From Vanilla planifolia (Eukaryota; Streptophyta; Magnoliopsida; Asparagales; Orchidaceae): 64,000 nucleotides of DNA. Positions 60,361 through 64,000 of the stretch are shown piece by piece (positions within the stretch are counted from its first letter, which is position 1; each line of letters opens with the position of its first letter). The notes beneath the pieces were generated by a model that saw only the letters and a program-made list of their open reading frames with translations, was not told the DNA's origin and did no database searches. Location of the stretch: positions 8,423,458 to 8,487,457 of the forward strand of contig CM043875.1 in the NCBI GenBank assembly GCA_023846275.1, read 5' to 3'. A program made the translations under genes and the position numbers.

Positions 60361-60949
60361 TCGACAAATCTAATCTATTGATAATCATCTATTCTATTCT
60401 AGTAAAAAAAAGTTCCATTTGTGTATGTCAATCTAAAGATTTGTTGGTATTATGGAATACATCAAAAGTAAGTGCTCATACCTTAGTCCTTTGTGAATTC
60501 CTAAATCATAATCCATATTATATGTACTACGATAATTGTTCCTTCTAAGTATGCACTCCCTTCCTTGAGAACTTATCTCTCCATCATATAAAGGGTAATG
60601 GCATGGACAAGTAGAGCTTTTATTAGTGAAAATATTTTGCATGTTTAATGTTTGTATTTGAGTAGAGAGTTGTAGACACATTATGACAATTGTGTCAAAA
60701 TAGTTCTATGAAATACTTGAGTAAATATTGAAATATATTTTGCTTTGTTCATGAATGCGTTGCCATCAACCAGCTTTGGATACTTTTCCTATTTACTAAA
60801 GATCATTTTGTTGGACATATTCACCAAGCCATTTTCAAGATGCAAATTTGAACAACTAAGACCAATCTTATCATGGTTCCTTGCATGTTCAAATTAAAGA
60901 GGGATGATAATGCAATCACATAACCTATCTTATTACCTCTTTGTCATTG

Positions 60950-61260
60950 ATCATATATTCTCCTATTTCATTAGCCATTTTCCATCTATCATATAGCCTC
61001 CTACTTTATTAGCCCAATAAAAATGCAATCGCATAATCACCTATTATATTAGCCTACGAATCGCATAATCTCCTATTTTATTAGTTGTTATTGTAATTAA
61101 GAATATTTGATATCCTGTTATATGTAAAGACTCTTTATGTAAATCTTGAATTCTCTTTTTAAATAGGATGCAAGCATATTTGTACATAATAAGAGAATAA
61201 CAAAATACAATATTTATACTTCTCTTAATTCTCTGTCTCTCTCTCCACCCTTTCAACAAA
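60950..61260 (+). mobile_element. LTR-like segment, possibly a solo LTR
   Basis: The segment has repeated sub-motifs (ATAATCTCCTATTTTATTAG and close variants at about 60950-61085), then an AATAAGAGAATAACAAAATA stretch, a CT-rich tract (TCTCTGTCTCTCTCTCC) and ends near TTTCAACA. This order (U3 repeats, poly-A-signal-like region, CT-rich U5, CA end) is common in short plant Copia LTRs. No matching internal domain or second copy is seen in the window. Confidence 0.4.
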
Positions 61261-61339
61261 TTACACCTTATTTTGGCTTAAGAAATGCTCATGCAGTTTG
61301 AAGATGGCAATTCTTTCAAGCAGACTAACGTCTCAATCA

Positions 61340-63178
61340 TCATGCAAATGGGCTATCTATCCAACTCCATCCTGGTTCCTTCCTTACTCTCTTGTGCATC
61401 ATTTCTTTCCTAATGAGATGTGCATGCTGCCATGAGCCATCAGCTGCGAAGACATTTGAAAGCAGGATATGAGTACCAGAATCATTTGGACATAGCTCAA
61501 ACAAGCTCTTTGCTGCACGTTTAGCCATCCCTACATTCCCATGAACTTGGCATGCACTCAGCAATGCTCTGTACACTGAAACTCCTGGCTTTACAAGCAT
61601 GCTTTTTACAAAAGATTCGGCATCATCAAGATGTCCAGCACGACCAAGAAGGTCAACAACAGATGCGTAGTGCTCTGTGACTGCAGATATCTGTGAACCC
61701 CTTCCCTTAATCTGGTGAAAGAATTGTAGACCTCTTTCAACATGCCCAGCGCGGCTACAAGCTGAGATTACGGCTAAATATGTTGTGTGATCGGGCTCGA
61801 CTGTAGATTCCATCATTTTTTCAAACAATTCTATCGCCTCATTGCCATCTCCATGCTGTGCACACCCAGAAATGAGCGAGTTCCACGAAACCAAATCAGG
61901 ATAGACAATTGACAAGAAAACGTTCTTTGAATCGTTAATCTCCCCACATTTTGCATACATGGAGACCAACCCATTTTGGATGCATAAATTGAAAACAAGC
62001 CCAATTTTTAGTATTAGAGCATGGGTTTGCCTGCCTTCTTGAAGAGCAGTGGTGATGCCAACAGCTCGGAGTACACTGGCTAGAGTGAAGACATCCATAT
62101 CCAGGCAAGCCCTTCTCATATCCGAAAACTTCTGTAGCACTTCCCAACAACTTCCCAGATGGGAAAATCCGGAAATAATTGAGTTAAATGATACTTGGTC
62201 CCATTCCATGACGTTAGAGCAGACCTTGATGAAATCTTCTGAGCTCCCACATTTGGAGTACATGGTCAACAGTGAGACAGCGATGTAAGGATCAAAGTCC
62301 AGTCCTTCTTTCATCACAAGGCAGTGCACTTGCTTTCCGTGAATTAAATCCTCTAGCCTCAAAAGCGAGCTCAGCAAGCTGTTGTATGTCATGCTATTCA
62401 GTTCAAAGCCCAAATTCCTCATCTCCTTGAACAGCAGCATTGCTTCGAGTGGAATCTTGTGGTGGGCGTATCCACTAATCAATGATGTCCAAGTGACCAC
62501 ATTGCGTTGAAGCATCTCATCAAATAGTCTCCTAGCAACATTCATAGAACAACATTTGGAGTACATATCCAAGAGGGCCGTTCCCACTACGACGTTGGAG
62601 CAAAATCCATTTTTTAAGCAAACGCAATGCATTGAAGCACCCGCTGCAGGATCTTCCAGATGCGAGCATCCAATCAGAACGGTTGACACGCTGAAATGGG
62701 TTGGCGGAATTCCAGCGTCAAGCATCTGGGAGAAGGCTTCTAATGCATGTTCTGGGTGTTTACTCTGCGAATGGCCGTACAGAATTGTATTCCATGTGAC
62801 CACGTTTCTCAGCGGCATTTCCTCGAACAGCTGTAGCGCGAGTTTAACACCGAGGCATTTGCTATACACATCAAGCAGGGCGGTGCAGACGAAAACGTTC
62901 GCGGTGAGCCCGAGTTTGGTAATGGCAGAGTGCAACTGCTCCCCGATCAATAGGGTGGACGATTTCGCAGCTTCAGAGAGTAGCTTGACGAAGCCGTAGT
63001 GGGTGACGGGTAGGCGTGTGCCGACTTGGTGGAAGAAAGAGGATTCGCAATAGCTGTCGTACTGTGCCTGAGTTGAGCTGAAGACGGCGATTTTTAACGT
63101 GCCGCCGGAACTACTTGTTCGGGTTGACGAACAGAGAAAATAGTGGCGGTAAGGATAAGTAGTAATCCGCAGGAGCAT
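61340..63178 (-). CDS. Pentatricopeptide repeat protein, PLS/E class, organelle-targeted, 612 aa
   Basis: PPR proteins bind single-stranded organellar RNA; PLS-class members with E domains mostly direct C-to-U editing sites or other RNA processing. The gene is intronless, as usual for this family. The N-terminus (MLLRITTYPYRHYFLCSSTR) is basic and Ser/Tyr-rich, a likely mitochondrial or plastid presequence. Repeats are visible from about residue 75 to 500, with the recurring signatures FVCTALLDVYSKC, NVVTWNTI, VVGTALLDMYSKC, NVVTWTSLISGYA, QVSFNSIISGFS, IQNGLVSMYAKCGEI, LVSWNSLISGCAQHG and VVDLLGRAGHLDDAE. The C-terminus has an E motif and ends KRVRKEPGWSWIDSPFA. There is no E+ extension or DYW deaminase domain, so if it edits it must recruit a partner. 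The family is too large to name an orthologue. The 5' end is divergent from the gene starting near 63820. Confidence 0.92.
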   Translation of the reverse strand: MLLRITTYPYRHYFLCSSTRTSSSGGTLKIAVFSSTQAQYDSYCESSFFHQVGTRLPVTHYGFVKLLSEAAKSSTLLIGEQLHSAITKLGLTANVFVCTALLDVYSKCLGVKLALQLFEEMPLRNVVTWNTILYGHSQSKHPEHALEAFSQMLDAGIPPTHFSVSTVLIGCSHLEDPAAGASMHCVCLKNGFCSNVVVGTALLDMYSKCCSMNVARRLFDEMLQRNVVTWTSLISGYAHHKIPLEAMLLFKEMRNLGFELNSMTYNSLLSSLLRLEDLIHGKQVHCLVMKEGLDFDPYIAVSLLTMYSKCGSSEDFIKVCSNVMEWDQVSFNSIISGFSHLGSCWEVLQKFSDMRRACLDMDVFTLASVLRAVGITTALQEGRQTHALILKIGLVFNLCIQNGLVSMYAKCGEINDSKNVFLSIVYPDLVSWNSLISGCAQHGDGNEAIELFEKMMESTVEPDHTTYLAVISACSRAGHVERGLQFFHQIKGRGSQISAVTEHYASVVDLLGRAGHLDDAESFVKSMLVKPGVSVYRALLSACQVHGNVGMAKRAAKSLFELCPNDSGTHILLSNVFAADGSWQHAHLIRKEMMHKRVRKEPGWSWIDSPFA

Positions 63179-63819
63179 CTTAACAACATTTTTTTCTGAC
63201 GCTAAATTGATCTAATTCAACATCTAACAATAGTATTTAAGATAATTAATATGTATTTTTATTTAATTTTTCTTGCCATAAATGGTTGAATTCCTTGGTT
63301 CATTAGAGGTTGTTGAACCTTTCTCTTATAGTGACTATAAAAACTAAGTTTATTATCCTACATAATGTATAAATTAGCTTTATAATAATCAAATTAGGCT
63401 TGATCATCATAACCTAAATGAGAACTTAATTGAAAATTACAAAATTACTCTTATAAAAGAGTTATTGGTAAAGCTTAATCATAAAATCTTCTAAATTAGG
63501 ATTTAGTTTTTTGCCGAGTTAATCTTGTTATTTTATTTGGATGACGGAGTGAAATTGAAAGTGAAGCTGGGAAGATGTAACAAGCAATCAAAACACAAAA
63601 AATATTTTATTAGAAATTTTATAAATAACAAATTATTATTATTATTTTATTTTGGGGAGATTAATAAAATGATATATAATAATTATTTGAGCGATAAGCT
63701 GGTTGAACTAGATTTTGATGAATTAATCACTGGAAGGTAATGGTGCTTAAACTCGAAGTTGAGGAGTAGGAACGCTCTTCCAAACGAACAGGGCCATCTA
63801 CCCACCTAAACCCCCGGAT
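63179..63819. promoter_or_regulatory. Divergent intergenic region between the PPR gene and the gene at the right edge
   Basis: An AT-rich core (63190-63680) is flanked by GC-richer leaders on both sides, as expected for two divergent plant promoters. I see no clear TATA box that can be tied to either gene. Confidence 0.4.
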
Positions 63820-64000
63820 ATGAAGGCGGCGGTGGCGGAGCCAAACGGTCAATTAGTGTGTCGTCGTCATCAACGGCAGCTTTGCTTCACTTTCTCATCG
63901 TCTTTCCCCATGCTTGCCTGCTTCGCAGTCGTCGAGCACCTCCGTAAACTTTCTTCTAAGATGCAATCAAGATGAAGATAGCCGCACCAATGGAATATCA
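63820..64000 (+). CDS. 5' end of a further gene, cut by the window edge
   Basis: Composition rises sharply in GC from about 63740. An ATG at 63820 opens a 51-codon frame (MKAAVAEPNGQL...) that stops at 63973-63975. A second ATG at 63972 overlaps that stop (ATGA) and stays open to the window end (MKIAAPMEY...). Either the first frame is an upstream ORF in the leader and the second ATG is the gene start, or a splice donor such as CTCC|GTAAAC near 63945 joins the first frame to an exon beyond the window. There is too little sequence to name a product. Confidence 0.35.

Noticed and set aside
62049..62999. Plus-strand frames opposite the PPR gene
   Set aside because: Antisense shadows of a clear 612-aa PPR gene.
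1..64000. CRISPR arrays, bacterial operons, tRNA or rRNA genes
   Set aside because: No spaced identical repeats, no Shine-Dalgarno-led gene clusters and no cloverleaf with A/B boxes were seen; the sequence is plant nuclear.

Overview
This window is plant nuclear DNA. It is strongly AT-rich, its genes carry many GT-AG introns (some over 7 kb), and the spaces between and inside genes are filled with decayed LTR retrotransposons, LINE fragments and microsatellites. The protein families (a CDKE/CDK8 kinase with the SPTAIRE helix, a secreted pectate lyase, an E-class PPR protein) fit an angiosperm. The repeat style suggests a monocot with a mid-sized genome, but that is inference. Most short open frames here are chance; the real genes had to be assembled exon by exon, and every assembled model closes in frame.

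Layout. 1-3112: piece of a long Ty3/gypsy-type LTR with internal tandem repeats. 3113-6140: AT-rich, featureless. 6277-28680 (+): complete 15-exon CDKE1 (CDK8-type Mediator kinase) gene with an 11.6-kb first intron holding a Tat-like gypsy remnant, a 433-bp tandem duplication, a Copia-type primer-binding-site relic and TA microsatellites. Its intron 10 holds an antisense gypsy relic and intron 11 a LINE endonuclease relic. 29297-44971 (-): complete 8-exon gene for a probably plastid DUF3531 protein, convergent with CDKE1. Its 11-kb intron 3 holds a LINE ORF1 fragment and an unusual group of three LTR copies, two of them forming an inverted pair, plus a Tekay/Del-like integrase relic. 45426-46603 (+): two-exon pectate lyase, divergent from the DUF3531 gene across 454 bp. 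46994-55556 (-): six-exon gene for a conserved 198-aa plant protein of unknown role, with a 7.5-kb intron and one apparent AT-AC intron. 55557-61339: AT-rich intergenic DNA with a decayed gag and an LTR-like segment. 61340-63178 (-): intronless PPR gene. 63820-64000 (+): probable 5' end of a further gene cut by the window edge.

The genes do not form a pathway; they are unrelated housekeeping, organelle and cell-wall genes side by side. I found no clearly new biological system. The observations most worth checking are the AT-AC intron at 47390-47478, the inverted LTR pair at 34.6-38.5 kb that would be transcribed inside the DUF3531 gene, the snRNA-type USE/TATA element pair near 20.45 kb, the short upstream ORF before CDKE1, and an unexplained open-frame cluster at 48.2-48.9 kb.
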